A stretch of DNA of 64,000 bases from Diplosphaera chodatii (GCA_032358165.1 JAALGY010000033.1:1984001-2048000), one strand, 5' to 3'; positions 41,848-55,317 are shown, numbered from the stretch's first letter. The notes: generated by a model not told the origin, from the letters alone. Numbers and translations are program-made.

Positions 41848-44800
41848 TCAGGCATCGGTGATGTCACGGCCAAACACCTGCGAGCAAGACAGATCATGCC
41901 AAAGTCAGTGCTTGAGGCCACCACCACCGACTCATGCAATGTAGATAGAGAGGTGCAGCAATGCTGTCACAAGAAGCTGACCTTGCACTTGACCCAGTCC
42001 CTTGACACCAGGTACTTGTTCCTGATGCTGATTTGCATCCAGGTCTCCATTCCCTTCCAGGCCAGGCCGCACAATGCTCCAGTGAACGGCGTCTGGTCCT
42101 TGCCTTTGTAGAGCAGAACCACTACAGTTAATGTGTGCAAAAGCATCCCGTTCAACAGAACAACCAACAGCATGCCCTGAACAGCAGTGCCTGAGCGCCA
42201 CCTTGCATGGCCAGCTCCAGGACGGCCTTGTCGGCGCCAACATACGCAAAGCTCCCCAGGTGACGGTACTGGAATGGCGGCACCGCTGCCGGCAGGCCAT
42301 TGCGGGAGGCCGGGTCTGGCTGGGCGCCGACTCTGTGCATGTTGAACACGCTGGCCAGGTACCGGCCCTGCTGATTGGCCACCTGCGCACCAGGTTCAGC
42401 ACCCTTGAAGAGTGGTGCAACATAGTAAGACCGCCGACGAATGGGCCGCGCAACCAGGTCGCAGTACAGCTGGGCGCTGCGTGCCTGAGCCGTGGCAGGC
42501 AGTGCCCGCAGCGACTTGTCGATGCGCTCGAGCTGGGCGCGGAACTCCTCCTGCGTGAACACACGTTCCGAGGGGTCCTCGCGGGCGGGCGATGGGGCCC
42601 CAACTCCTGCCTTCTCTGCCTTCACCGCCTCCACAGCTTCGTCCACCTGCTTTTCAGGTCGCTGCAGACAGGACAGCCAGTGCTTAGATGATCGACAAAG
42701 GCTCATCCAGGGCGCTCGGATTGCGGGCATGCCATACAGCAGTAAAATGTCAGGCAGCATGTGCGGGCCGCACCCGCAGGAATGCGGGCAGCCAGCGGCT
42801 GCTTGTGCTCACGAGGTCCTCGATCTGCTCCTCGATTGATGCGGCGCCATCGCAGTCAAACTCCCGCGCATGCTCTGCAGGTTCGGGTGTGAAGCGTCGG
42901 CAGGGTGCGCTGCAGTGCCCAACTTTGCATGTGCTTGATTTTGCAGGGGTACAGTGTAGCCAGCTAACAGGCGCACCAGCGAGTTGAGGATACTCAAAGC
43001 GCGCGGCTCGTATGAGGCCGCGAACCTGCAAGGGTAGTCTCTCACATCACATCACACAACGGTCGGGATGCCGACACATGACACCTCACTACCGATGCGT
43101 GCACTGCTTCTGCAAGCCACTCACCTCAGAGCAGCACAGCACGCCATCGCCATTCACGTCTGCGCGCTTGAACAGCTCCTCGGCATGGTCCAGCACGTGC
43201 GGCTGGTCCACCGTGGCGGCGTCCCCGAGCGCAAAGATGCTGCCGCCGCTGCCATTCACAGCCAGGTGCTGATCCACGTGGATTGCATGGCGGTGCTCCT
43301 GCAGGCATCAGGGCAGCCCGGCGGGTCCGAGTGGCCACGAGAGGAGCCCAAACCGCACCGGCATCCGTGTGCGGGCACCCGACACACTGGTGCTGAGGCA
43401 GCATACCTGCTGTCCGTCTGGCATCGCTGCCGCGATTGCAGTGGACAGCGGGTTCATCTTGATCCCTGTTGCCCAGAGCATCGTCCCTGCTGTCAGCTTC
43501 TGCAGGTCTGGCTGATCCTTGCACTGCAACCAGACACCATCCTCCTCCACCTTCTTCACCTGCTTGCCAGCAAGCGCACATCAGCAAGGTTGCTCCAGAG
43601 GGTGAAGCTTACACGAGGCAAACAGATACGACAACCAAGCCATGTGCGCACAGGAGCAAAACAGTTGACTGGCCATACCCTCGAGTTGTAGACGACCTGC
43701 ACACATGCACACAGGTCGAATCAATCACCACTCAGCGCAAAACATTGCAAACTGCCTGCATTGGGCTGGAGAGAGTCCGACCATCAGCCTCACCTCGATG
43801 CCCTCGCGAGCAAAGTGCTTGTCTGCATACTCGGAGATGTGCCGGTCAAACGCGCCCAAGATGTGGTCCCTCGTCTCAATGAGCTTGACGTGGACATCGT
43901 CCTGTAGCATGACAAACGTCTGTGGGTGGCTGCTGCCTTTTCAAAGACTGCTGTCGGGCGCGACAGTGTGACAGCTCACACCGCCAAAGCTTGGCAACAG
44001 CCAATCACCTTGAATTCCGGGAACAAGCTCAGCAGGTCGTCTGAGATCAGGTCGTGCATCTCAGCTGCCGCTTCGACGCCAGTCGGCCCGCCACCGACCT
44101 GCGGATGTGTGACGTGTATGGCGGTTGGCGCCATGTGTAGTGTGGCAGCACGGCCCGCCGGGCTCTCAGAGGACGTTTACAAAGCACGCACCACACAGAA
44201 GGTGAGCAGCTTCCGCCGCTGCTCCGCTGTGGTGTGTGGCAGCGCTGCCAGCTCGAAGCACTCATTGATGCGGGACCGGAGCGCCATGGCGTCCGTGGCT
44301 TCCTGCCGGCAAACGAGGATCACCAGTTTCTGGAGGGAGCTCCACCAGCACGTTGCCAGAGCAGACGCACTGGCTGTTGACTCACCTTGAGGAAGAAGCA
44401 GTGTTCCATGACGCCGGGCGTGTTGAAGGTGTTGTTGACTGCGCCGACGCCCACCACCAGGACATCGTACGGCAGCTCAAACACGTGCTCCTACTCACAC
44501 CGATGTTAGAGCCCTGTGTCATGTCCGACACCATCTGCCATGTACCAGCCCGACGTTGCCAGCCATGCACGTTCCCCCTCAGGCTGTCAAGGCGCCGACC
44601 TCTTTGAGCAGGCGCGATGGCTTGTTGTACCGGCACCGCAGGACCTTTCTCTCTGGGTCCACGGATATGCACTCCGCCTCATGGTACTTGCCCTTTCCCC
44701 GCAGTATGCTGCGTGTGCTCTCAATGATGCTGCGAATGTCCACTGTCCCAGTGACAGCGCCTGCATGTGTGAGGGATGCTGACTGCGATGCGGCAGACGA

Positions 44801-45821
44801 GCCAGCAACAGGCAGCTGTTTGAGGCTGATGTCATCACGGTGGTGGCAGCCTTGCGCTGGTGCATGTCGAGAGAGTCGTACCAGGCAACAGTGGGGAGTA
44901 GATGAAGAAATTGCTGCAAGGTGGAACCATGCATATCAGTCGACGAGCCGGGAGGATCATATACAAACAGCATCGTACACAGCGAACACACAAGGTGCCT
45001 CCACACACCGGGGGCTGATGACGCGCACGTCATACCAGCCATCCTCTCCCGTCAGCTTGCTGCTGAGGTTTTTGACAAACGTGGCTGCAGCCCAGCCGCT
45101 GCCCAGCACGATGACGCGCGTGCGGTCGCGCCCCTCCACATGGACGGGCTCAGCGGTGGACCAGCGCCTGGTGTGTGCACGGCGCGCACCACCTTCAGCC
45201 CGTGAAAGCATGCTGCCATGTCACCACGACCTGGCGCTGCGCGCACGCAAGCCCTCACCCAAGCTGGTAAAGCTGCAGGCCGACGTTAGCGAGATGCGGC
45301 ACGGCAACCAGGGGCGATCGCAAGGCCCCGCCCCGAAGAGCGCCGCGGAGCACCAGCACAGCGGCACTCACCGCAGCCGCAGCTGCGGAGGAGCAGGACA
45401 TCACGCTCGCTGACAGAAGCTGTGTCTCGTGTCGTGATGTGAACTGTGACGCTGAGGTGCGATGATGCATGCACCGATGCGCAGCTCACCTCCATTCAGC
45501 TCCGGGTCCAACAGATACGCAGGCTTCCAGGCGTCGGTGCAGGCCTGCACGTTGGCATGTTGCATTCAACGCTTGCCGACATGGGCGATTCACCTTGAAT
45601 CATGTGTTCCTGCTGGCTTGGCGTCACAGCAATGATGCGCAGGCGCTTCTCACCGCGATGCCCAGGCCGGTGCCCCCGATCAGCACATCGCGCAGTAGTC
45701 CCCACGCTCTACGTGGTGGCTTTGCATGGTCGGAACCATGCGCTGCTGCTGATGTCGCAAAGCCTTTGATCTGAGGCAGGCACTGGCGAAGCCCTCGACT
45801 GACTCTGAACCCTGCTGTCAT
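41848..45821 (-). CDS. Type II NAD(P)H:quinone oxidoreductase, external EF-hand (NDB-like) type
   Basis: A non-proton-pumping flavoenzyme passing electrons from NAD(P)H to quinone at the inner mitochondrial membrane. The N-terminus has a presequence and anchor (MTAGFRVSRGLRQCLPQIKG, then DVLIGGTGLGIA) and AYLLDPELNGG. The first dinucleotide fold is VIVLGSGWAAATFVKNLSSK, followed by NFFIYSPLLPG, TGTVDIRSIIESTRSILRGK, YDVLVVGVGAVNNTFNTPGV and the second fold VGGGPTGVEAAAEMHDL. An insertion carries the EF-hand loop DVNGDGVLCCSE and a degenerate second one (DCDGAASIEE). The C-terminus has VANQQGRYLASVF, PFQYRHLGSFAYVGADKAVL, WMQISIRNKYLVSRDWVK and a last small exon VFGRDITDA (stop 41848-41850). 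More than ten exons; exon 1 is 45654-45821. The EF-hand favours a Ca-regulated, intermembrane-space-facing enzyme. Confidence 0.92.
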
Positions 45822-46148
45822 CGCCGGCAAGGGCGCTGAGCGTGTGCGCAGGCTATCAGCGTGAAGGGACGGCCGGGGCGCTGATGCATGGCAAATGCCC
45901 ACACCAATGCTTCACGCCCTCCCAGAACCGAAGACTAGGTTTACCAGCGGCGGAAGGTCTGGAAGCAGGACCTGGCAGGCTGAAGCTACGGCTGCATCGC
46001 TCCTTACTGAGCCGTTCCTTTCGGCAGTTTGGGGAGCCACAGATGCCTGCCTACTTCCACCTTCAGCCAATTCAGCCAGGAGCAGACTTGGGATACAGGC
46101 AGCAGCACACCTAGCTATCGAAGGGTGCAACATCATGCTGCTCGTCTG
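45822..46148. other. Intergenic, AXR1 3' end to NADH dehydrogenase 5' end
   Basis: About 330 bp between two minus-strand genes. No coding segment or clear regulatory motif seen. Confidence 0.5.
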
Positions 46149-49100
46149 TCATAGTTTGAACACGGCTGACGTCGACGACATGGCATTGTAGATCAGCGTT
46201 CCGGCCAGCGGCACAAACTGGTGTGTCACCAGCTTGATGGCCTCCTGCGCCGCGATGCCCCCCACGATGGCGCCCAAGCAGTGCAGCTGGGATGCCCCAA
46301 AGCGGCACATCTCGCCTGCAGAACACAGAGCACGGTCAGAAAATCGTCATTGAGCTGTGGCTTGACTGTCAGGAGGATGTCAACTGGGGACGCCGCTCCC
46401 ACCTGCCAGGTCGTCGATGACTGTTGAGGAGGCGGGAGAGGCGCCCGCCTCTGAAAGCAGCGCCGTGGCGGCAGACTTCAGGGCCGGCAGGTCCTCCTCG
46501 TGTGGGCCGGTGCCGCCGCCAGGCGCCCGCCTGCGCCACGCAGCATCAATATGCCCTGGGGAGCTGCAGGCTGGCTGCACGGTGGAGGAAGGTACGCTTG
46601 TTGTGCGCATGCATGTGGGCACTTCGGGTGTGCACCAACTCACCCAGACGATGCATAGAAGCGGTCCGCTGCCCGCAGCAGGAGGTACAGCGCCGCATTC
46701 TGGGCGGTGTCCTCCGCGCCCAGCGCCTCCCGCAACGCAGGGCCTGCGCGCACGAAGGTGGGGCAGGCTTCGATTCTGTGATCCAGGCAGTCGAACCGGC
46801 ATCCCTCAAAATCATGGAGAATGGCGCACCGCGGCCGCTGCTGTTGCCGTTCGTGGCGCCCAGCTCCTCCGCCAGCGTGCGGTACCGCAGCACCCTGTGT
46901 TTGCAACAGGGCAGTGTTCACGCACTTGCCTGGCTGCTCTGCAGCACAGGCATGCCGCGAGCTTGACCATGGTCGCCAGCGTGCCCTCACCTGATGTTGC
47001 GCGCATTCCTGCAAAACGTGCGCACGGCTGCATGAGGGATTGCGCCGGGGCTGCGACCCTGCGCTGCCAGGATGCGGCCAGCATGCGCCTCCACTGCCGC
47101 CACATCCGCGTCCGCCCGCTCCCGGTACACGTGCTGCAGTTCGAGGTACGCTGTCGTTGTCGCCGTCATGTCTGGGATGCTGCCCTGCAGATGTCGACAA
47201 CCACTGCAATGTCAGCACCCAAGCCGACGCACGCAGGAGGAAAAGTGGCAGTAGATCACGCCACGACCGCGTGCCAAACACAGCTCGCCTCGAGCGGCAG
47301 GCTGCCGTGGCCTTCGTCTTCCACAAAGCGCTTCAGCGCCGCTGCCAACACCCAGAAATCGTCTGAACTGGAGTCTGCGCTGCCGGCTGCTTCGTCCTGC
47401 ATGATCGCCCGGACCTCTGCCGCTGCACCGCCAGCAGGAAATGCAGATTACCAACGCGAACCACCAAGCGGAGGGCTGTCAGGCACGGAGTCATGGTCAG
47501 GCCCGCATGGCTGCAAGGGCACTCCAGCACTGTGTATGCACACTTACGGAGGCTGGGAGGCGACCACATCTTGTGCGCATTGCTGATGGCTTCGTTGAAG
47601 TTGTCCTCCTGTAGTAAATGTCATACAGCTTCTGGGCTGACTGTGTGACGCTGGAATGCAGGCACACAAGGGGTGCCTGTGTACAGCGGCACGTACCTCA
47701 AGTGGCACGCCGTCAATGCTGCGCTGCCACGACTTGAGGAGCTGTTTGAAGGAGGCACGCTCACGAGCGTTGCTTGGCAAGCTGCCATGCTCTGCGCGCC
47801 ACTGGAGCACGGCTTTGACAAGCAAAACACCTGCGATGGGCGACCAGGAAGGCGGGGTGAGGCTGGAGTGTCATCGTCGACCCTCGCTTCTGGTGTGGCT
47901 TCAATCGGGCAGCGGCCTTGCAGACAGCATGCACAGACAGCAGGCAGGACTGACCGTAGGGCACATGCTTGTGCTCGACGTCGTCCAGCTTGGCCAGGTC
48001 CAGCGACTCTGCGAGCGCCTGCAGCTGGGGCCAGGGCGCATGGAAGCGCAGGTCCGCCACCGCGCTGTCTGGCTTGCTCTCTATCACACGGTGCTCCGGG
48101 CTGCTGATCTGCGTCGACAAGCCGGCTGTGTCAGCGCCGCTGATACTGCAGTTAGGGAGTCGTGTTGCACATGCAGGGCATCCTGTACAGAAATGCAACA
48201 CTGCATGCTTGAGCTGGCAGGGGAGTGGCCTGGCAGCGAACGCACCCGCACATAGCCCATCAGGCCATACGACCGTGCAATCAGCAGCGGGATGCCGATG
48301 TCGCGAGTCACCGCCTCTAGCCGCAGCAGCTCCTCCTCCCTCATCTGCACATGCACGCTGTCCGTTCAGACTTGGGAGGAGGCTCCAGCATGTGCGGAGT
48401 GGTGTGACGTGCAAACTGCAATACGCAGCCTCTGATCGCTGCCGCTCGCTGCAAGGGACCATGTAATAAGGACAACCTGTGTGGCGATGACCAGGGTGAA
48501 GATGCGGAAAAAGTCCGGCTTGGCATCCAGCAGTGCGACAGGGTCCTCCTCGACATAGTTGCCCGTCACGTTCTCGTTCAGCTCCTGCATGGCAGGACTT
48601 CAGCTGTTGTAAGTCGAGGTCCAGCTGGCTGCGGATTGCAGCTGGTAGCATTGCAGGACCAGCAAAGTGTTGCACAGCTGCATGCCTTCAGTGCTGCTGT
48701 GACTGCCGGCGCGCGAGGCTGCCCGAGCGCCGAGGCCTCCACCATGAAGTTGTTGCCCAAGTCGGCGGGCTCGGCGGCGCTGCCGTCCACCACCGTGAAG
48801 GCGGCAATGCCGCCCAGCACCAGATTCTTCAGCGTTTCTGTGCCAGTTGGACCTGTGCAGATGCGATGCCTCACATCTGATGACTGCATGAAGTACCACG
48901 TTTGGCGCAGCTGCACCATGCTCTTTGCTGCGTTTGAAAACGGCTAACATCGGGACGACCCGCAGGGCATGCAGGTGACGGTGGACTGCAGCTGACTATG
49001 GTTGCGTAGATGGTCTGGGTCTTCCCACCAGCATTCAGGAGGCATATGTGTGCTTGCTCGAGCGCGTCCTGGCCGTGCGCGCCCCAGATCCGCAGCTGCC

Positions 49101-49149
49101 TGTCGTATCGCTTGGCCTTGGCGGCACTGGCGTCAGAGCTGACCCCCAT
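46149..49149 (-). CDS. AXR1: NEDD8-activating enzyme E1 regulatory subunit (AXR1/NAE1)
   Basis: Partner of the catalytic subunit ECR1/UBA3 in activating the ubiquitin-like protein NEDD8/RUB for cullin modification. The start [20 protein letters not shown] leads into [20 protein letters not shown] and the ThiF-type fold [38 protein letters not shown]. Later exons read [92 protein letters not shown] and [15 protein letters not shown] helices. The C-terminus is [40 protein letters not shown] with the stop at 46149-46151. As in the family, it lacks a catalytic cysteine domain of its own. About twelve short introns; internal borders not all fixed. Confidence 0.92.
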
Positions 49150-49817
49150 GGCGCCTCCCGACTTCCAGTTGGTCACGAGGCGAACCGAGTTTGGAGGCGT
49201 GCGTGCCGCTGTTGTCACGACGCTAAGTATGTATCTAGAGCTGTGTAAGAGGCGCCAGACACAGCAGGATGAGCACACCAGACACAGCACGGGATCGATG
49301 ACTGTCACTTTGCACTACGCTTGCTTAAAGCTGGACGGTGCGTAGCAGTGATGAAGCAGATCTGCAACAGTATGTGAGCATCCAGTGAGCAGCGCAACCT
49401 GGTCCTCTTAGTCCAAATGGCAATGCAGGTGGTCCATGGAAGGTGAACCACCCCCACTGTTTCAGGGGGCATGAGCGTTCAGGAGCATGTTCCGTTGCCT
49501 CACGCGCCGCGGGTTGCATGTGTCGACGACCTCGAGTCTGCCTAGGACATGTTCGCATCCGTATCCGTGTCCAGACACCCGGCCGTTAAATGGACAATGA
49601 CATACCAGATTCAATTTTGAAATCAGCAAACAAGGGATCACTTGCATGACGGGGCACGCCCGTCCAGCACGCCCGTCTTGTTTGCATGTGCGGCAACGTA
49701 ACAGCGGCACGCTGCACGGCATCGCCGTTTGATTGATCAACCAAGTCGAGAGCAAGGGGAAGGGATATCCGTAGAAAGTAGCGCCACTGCTGGGTGATAG
49801 GGCGTCACACCGCTGGC
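49150..49817. other. Divergent intergenic region
   Basis: About 670 bp between the AXR1 start (-) and the next gene (+), probably holding both promoters. No TATA-like or other motif stands out. Confidence 0.45.
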
Positions 49818-50405
49818 ATGAGCTCCGATGCACCTGCCCCTGGTCCAGGAGCGCCGTCGCTGCCGCGGAACACGGTGCGTCACATGATCAGTTCGCTGCT
49901 GTTCAAGAAGTTGCCAGGTCAGCAACTCTGTGCGCCGGGAGGGGCCTGCATCATGCAAGTCGTGTGCACATGCACCCTGCTTCTCGCCTGTTACGCATGT
50001 TGCATGCGAATCGCACCTTCATCTCCAAAAGGACGCCTGGCAGGAAGGCACTTGCATGCGGACGCCACCTGGGCGTGCGATTGATCTGTACAGGCCCCAC
50101 CAGGGCCGCGGCCGCAGCGAGATCGGCCACCAGGCGGCGCGCCGCCGCGCAGGCCACCTGGGCTGGACGGCAACGGGGTGCGGCCGCCGCCCGCACACCC
50201 GCAGACCCAGGCACCGCCACCAGCAGCAGCGCCACGACCCGCGCCTCGCAATCCCGGCCGCACCGCACCTCCCCGAGGACCGCCGCGCCCCGCTGGCCCC
50301 CGGCCCAGGCCGCCGGGCCCGGTGCCGCCCAGGCCAGCCGGCCCACCCATGCGGCCCCAGCAGCGACCCCGCAGTCAAGATGGGATCACCTGCCCTGTGG
50401 TGGGT

Positions 50406-50437
<32 letters not shown>

Positions 50438-53400
50438 AGGCCTGGTGCCACCTGCACCTGCGGCAGCGCCCTCAGATGCAGCCGCAGCTGCACAGCCGCG
50501 GCCAGCTGCAAGGCGGCTGGCGCCCAGTGGTGCGGCGTCCACAGATGTCAGCCCGCCAGGCAGCAGCGCAGCTGTGCGATCAGCACAGTCCAGTCGTTCA
50601 TCAACTGCTACAAACACAGCCGCCGAGGCTGCTGTGCCAGCGCCCATGAGTTCATCAACTCCGCAGCAGGCTGGCAGCAGCGGCGGTGGCTGGGGCAGTC
50701 TGGGAGGCTGGACATCGGCACTGCGCGAGGTGGCGACCAATGTCAGCAAAGACGTGGCAGGGCTGACCACCAGCTTCCAGCAGGCACTGGCAGAGGTGGA
50801 CGACTCCGATGTGAGCGACGAGGAAGGCCCTGCTAAGCAGCGGGCGCAGGAGGCCCCGGTGCGCCGCCCCAGCCCCCGTGCCCCGCCGGCCTCCAGTGCC
50901 CGTGGCCGGCCTCCGCCAGGCGCAGCAGCCGCGGGCATGCAGGCAAGCTGTCGCTGTGCTGCACCTACCTGGGCACATTGTTCGCTGCTGTTCTGCGGAT
51001 TTGTTTTCACATTCACGCTGCTAGCACCTGAAGTTGTGGCCATTATATCTGGCAAACAACCGAGTAGCTGCGAGGATGAGCCGTGACTGTTTGAGCACGG
51101 CAGGTGCAAGGCGACACAGACCCGGAGGCGGCGCGGCGGCGTGCGCTTGCCAAGCTGGAGGGCGACGACAGCCAGCTGCAACACGGCGTGAGGGTGCGCT
51201 GCGCGTGAGCAGCATGTCAGCTGTGACCTGGTGCCGAAGCATGGACGTGCCCTGCTGCGGAGTTATGACCCGACACACCTCTCCTATCTGCAGGCTTTCG
51301 ACAAGCAGGTGGACCAGCTTGCCAGCGGCGCGTTGCAGAAGGCACGTGCCCTGCCTTGACCTTTGGTACAGTGTGTCAGCCTGCTGGCAGCGGCCTGCGT
51401 CTGGTGCAGCTCCCAACGCCCAGAAGGGGGTGGTGCGGTGGCCGCAGGTGGCTGGGCTGTGGGGCAATGCGCAGGGCGTCCTCCGCGCCGCCGCCCAGAG
51501 CGTGACGGAGACGGTGGAGGAGGGCGTGCGCGATGTGTCTTCGCTGCATGCGGTCAAGGCCGCATCAGGGTGTGGCATGGCTGCATGCATGAGTCGCTAC
51601 ACACCTGGCATGCCCTCTGCATGTACACTGTAGCGAGTCTACCGCATGCTACGTCTGTCAACCTCTCACATTTACGTCCGTCAGTGCTTACAATTGTCAG
51701 TTACTGTGCTGCTGCAGGGGCCTCGCTGCAGTTGCTGGCAGCACTCGGAATGTGGGAGCACAGCTGGCAACCGAGGCGGAAACACGCCTTCAGGTGTGGA
51801 GCAGCGTGCCACTGTTCCTGTGCAAGGTACAACATGCTTGGTGGTGCAGCGCAATCTGCAGGAGTGCAGGATTACTCTGCGTCTGCTCCGCAGACCCTCG
51901 GCCAGCAAGCATACGACTTCTTGGAGGCTCCGCACGGCAAGGTCTGGGGCGCTGTGCATGCGGTGGGCGGCGCCAGCGCCCGCCAAGTGCCTGGATTTCA
52001 GTCCTCTTTCGAGGCCCACGGCGGCCGCCAGACCACAGAGGTGTGTGTGCGCCACCCTGAGTGGTGTCATCTTGCTTGCAGTGCATGCAAGCGCGGGTAC
52101 GAAGGTGCAGGTACATTGCACTGTTTTTTCATACGGAACCTAGTACCTTTTCACTGGTACCACAGGAGCTCGAGGAGTTGAGCCATGCCGCGGTGAGGCG
52201 GTTCCATGCATGCCGGCGACAGCTGGACGAGGCGGGTCAAAAGGCCATAGAGGCTGCGCTGGTCGAGATCCCACCCGCACTGGTATCCACGATCTCGTGG
52301 GACGCCCCTTCGCATGTGTTGTTGATGTAGAAACTCCTTTTCTCCTTCCTGGCCTGCATGTCCCATCTGCGACGTGTGCACGTGACACGTCACACACAAT
52401 TGTCGCGCGTCACGTACAGGACATGGCAACTGCTGCGACGCCAAGGGCAGCAGATTTTTGCACGACATTGGACAGCGGACGCAGTTCATTAACCGCCCTC
52501 TGCACGTCAGGTTGGTCATGCTGTATCAGATGCTGCCGCAGCTTGCATCTCACTCATGGACACCAGTCCATCATCTTTTCCATCACCCTGTTCACACCTG
52601 GGTGGCACACTTGATGCAGCTAAGGCAAAGGCGGACAATCTGGCGGCAGCAGCGCAGTCTGCGGCCGAGCAAGCCTCGGGCCAGCAGCCGCGTCCAGAGC
52701 AAATGGGCAAGGAGGTCGAAAGACTTGATGAAGCGTCAGCGGGTGACGCAGCCACCCCTGTCGACCCCGCAACAATCGCCAAGCAGCAGCTCGCCAACAT
52801 CCTGTCGGCAGGTGTGGCTGTGGCTGAAGTGCATTTTGGACAACAGCTCAGCAGGCCATGTGCCTGCCGATGGGGCAAAATAGTCGTGCTACTTAATTTA
52901 CTGCCACCGTTTTGCATGACGTGCAGGGTCAGAGCAACTCGGCGAGGTGGCCTCCCTGTGCATGGAGCGGGTGCTGGCGCTGGCACGCTCCGTGGGCGCC
53001 TTTGCACGGTTCCGCCAGCCATCAGACGACGGCATCAAGTGGCCGGCGGCGCCGCTGGACATCGCGCGCATGCTGTGCACAGAAGTATGCCTGTGCTTCA
53101 CCTTGTGCTGTGGGCCAACAGTGTACTCACGCTCGCAGCTGTGCTGTCCTGCTGCGAGCTGAGCGGGCCGCGCCGCACTGCAGGCCAGGCGCATGGAGGA
53201 GGACCTGCTGGCGGTGGCCTCCGCCTTCAGCACTGCTCTGCACACGGCTGTGGGCGCCTTCAGCGACGTCGTGGAGGCAGCAGACCTGCCCTACGACACC
53301 GCTACCGCGGCTCTTGAGAAGGCGTGCCTCCTGCCCTAGGCGCCAGCCTACCGACCGCATGATGTTCAGCAGATGCATGTGCTTTGCTTAATTCGCCATG

Positions 53401-53527
53401 TCACGACTGCTGCGGCCTGTTGACGCAGGACGCCGCAACAGCCAGCGCAAAGCTGCAGGATGCGCTGCGAGGGTTGATGTACGTGGTGATGCTGGCCAGC
53501 CTGGACCCGAAGCTGCTGGGTCGCTGA
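49818..53527 (+). CDS. Pro/Gln-rich protein of unknown function, distantly FAM114/DUF7798-like
   Basis: Starts MSSDAPAPGPGAPSLPRNTV. A low-complexity Pro/Ala/Gln region (about 50180-50640, with a run of nine Gln) leads to WGSLGGWTSALREVATNVSK and TSFQQALAEVDDSDVSDEEG. Further exons give GNAQGVLRAAAQSVTETVEE, GKVWGAVHAVGGASARQVPG and KAKADNLAAAAQSAAEQASG. The end is conserved-looking: GEVASLCMERVLALARSVGA, DDGIKWPAAPLDIARMLCTE, MEEDLLAVASAFSTALHTAV and LQDALRGLMYVVMLASLDPK with the stop at 53525-53527. The IKWP segment and order recall plant proteins with DUF7798 and, more distantly, animal FAM114; this is from memory of the families and is tentative. Function unknown. Confidence 0.55.
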
Positions 53528-53758
53528 TCCAACATGCATTTTGTGGCATCACATTAGAGTGGTCAGGTCCCTTGTGGCAGAGTTGCATGCTTTTGAGTCC
53601 AGCAGAGCACTGCCTGTCATTTGCCATCAATTGGCAGAGCAATGGTTTATCTATAAAGGTCACAACAATTGGTTTTGTCGGCATGCCATGTTAATGAAAG
53701 CATGCATCAAGCCCAGGCGATGCAAACATCAGAAGTGCCCAGCCTCCGGCTCGCTCAG

Positions 53759-54921
53759 CTAGCCAGGTCGTGCAACAATCACATAGGTTGTGCCAAAGTG
53801 CCACCGCTGCATGCTTTCGACCGTCAACCCTGCTGCCTTGACGATAGCCTCTATGTCCCGGTTCCAGTTGCAAGCCCACTTCTTCCTGTGCTTGTCTGCA
53901 TCTCTGTCCAGAATGTTGTTCAGCCAGTCGTATCTGGCTTTGCCGTGTTCCAACAGGAGCAGCTTGCCCCCCGGTTTGCAGATGCTGCTGGCTTCCTGCA
54001 AGAGGAGTGGCCCATTGCATGGTCACATAATCAGCAGAGGCTTGCAATGCACAACAGTCAATGCTGCGCATCGACAGCAGCGCTACAGACCTTCAGCGCT
54101 TCGACTGGCGAGCTGTGAGAGCAGAGCCCAAAGCTGTCGACGACAGTGTCAAAGCTCGCTCGTGGCAGCTGCTCACACCGCTGCTGTGCTTCACAGCCAG
54201 CTTCTGTGCTCAAAACTTCGTCTCTGCTCTGCGTGCTGTTGGACTGCAGGCTGCGTAGCTGCTGTGCGTCCGCCTGAACGAAGCGCACCGGCACCTCCTC
54301 TCCTCTATCACTTAGCTTCTGCCTGCACAAAACAGAAATGCCGCGCTGGGGTCAGGCCTTGGGCACTGCGCTGTGAACAGATATGCCAGACAGTTTGTTT
54401 ACAGCTCATGCTCACCGTGCATAGTAGAGCATGTGGCGCGAGCTGTCTGTGAGGGTCAAAGAGGTCAGCGCCTTCCAGTTGTAGTATCTGCACATGTGCC
54501 GACACAGGACTGAACACCCAGGCAGACCTTGCCGCATACACCCTGCGAACCTCAAGGCAATCGGTGTGGGGTCACTCTCACCCGAGATTGCGCCCCGTGC
54601 CAGCGCTGATTTCCAAAACATTGCCCTGCACGGTTTATGCAGTGTTTCAGTGTTGTACAGTCACAAGCATGCAGTACATGCGAGCAGCACTTCACGCCGG
54701 ACCTTTGCCTGGGACACAAGCCACCAACGCAGCAGCTTGAGCCCCATGAAGGTCTCTTCAAAGTCGACTTTCGCATCGTACTCAGCGGCGAGGCTGTCAA
54801 AGGTGGCTGACTTCTGCTCCTCCTGCGGCTCCGCAGCGGGCTTCAGGAGGGCATATGCAGCTGCAGTCCCAACGGCGTACACACCTGCCCCGGCCAAAAT
54901 CAGCCGTCTGGATACTGGCAT
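53759..54921 (-). CDS. OMS1-like membrane-anchored SAM methyltransferase
   Basis: Class I methyltransferase with an N-terminal anchor. MPVSRRLILAGAGVYAVGTA begins a hydrophobic helix, then FDSLAAEYDAKVDFEETFMG (the family's region before the fold), motif I in VLEISAGTGRNLG (short exon at about 54590-54630), an acidic motif II region LTLTDSSRHMLYYAR, VRFVQADAQQL, then FDTVVDSFGLCS (motif IV-like) and the last exon GGKLLLLEHGKARYDWLNNI to HFGTTYVIVARPG, stop at 53759. The family includes mitochondrial OMS1 of yeast and plant relatives; substrate unknown. It faces the preceding gene tail to tail, 230 bp apart. Confidence 0.82.
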
Positions 54922-55317
54922 GTGCTGTCCTCAGCGACGTGGGAGGTGACAAGCGTCACGCCGACAGGTCAGTAGCCGTTGATGATCCGCAAGCTGCAGC
55001 TGCACGTCTCATAAAACTCCCAATGGTTCTGCGGACTAGCTTGCAGGAAATACACGGATGTTAAAAGCCATGCAAGGAGATGCACAGCTTCACATTGAGC
55101 AAATCTGGCTTCCTGCTGGTTGCCACCTGTTGGACTCTTGGTGGCATAGCGAGAATTGCGTCGCCAATTGCCAATTCCACATAGTGCAGTGTCGATACAT
55201 GTTTTGTATGACGTAGATTCTGGAACGCAGACCAACCGGTGCCTCGGGTGACCGCAAGATCAGGCCTTGATCAAGCCCACGACAGCTACTCCCTGAGACG
55301 CTGCTCAAGCCACCACC
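54922..55317. other. Divergent intergenic region
   Basis: About 400 bp between OMS1-like (-) and the GBP gene (+). No coding potential seen; presumably a bidirectional promoter. Confidence 0.45.

Noticed and set aside
46417..47586. 389-codon plus-strand open frame
   Set aside because: Antisense to AXR1; composition is Arg/Cys/His-rich and no domain is seen, whereas the minus exons match AXR1.
49930..50649. 239-codon plus frame overlapping the Pro-rich gene
   Set aside because: Out of frame with the exons that share conserved segments further on; the frame beginning near 50178 joins them.
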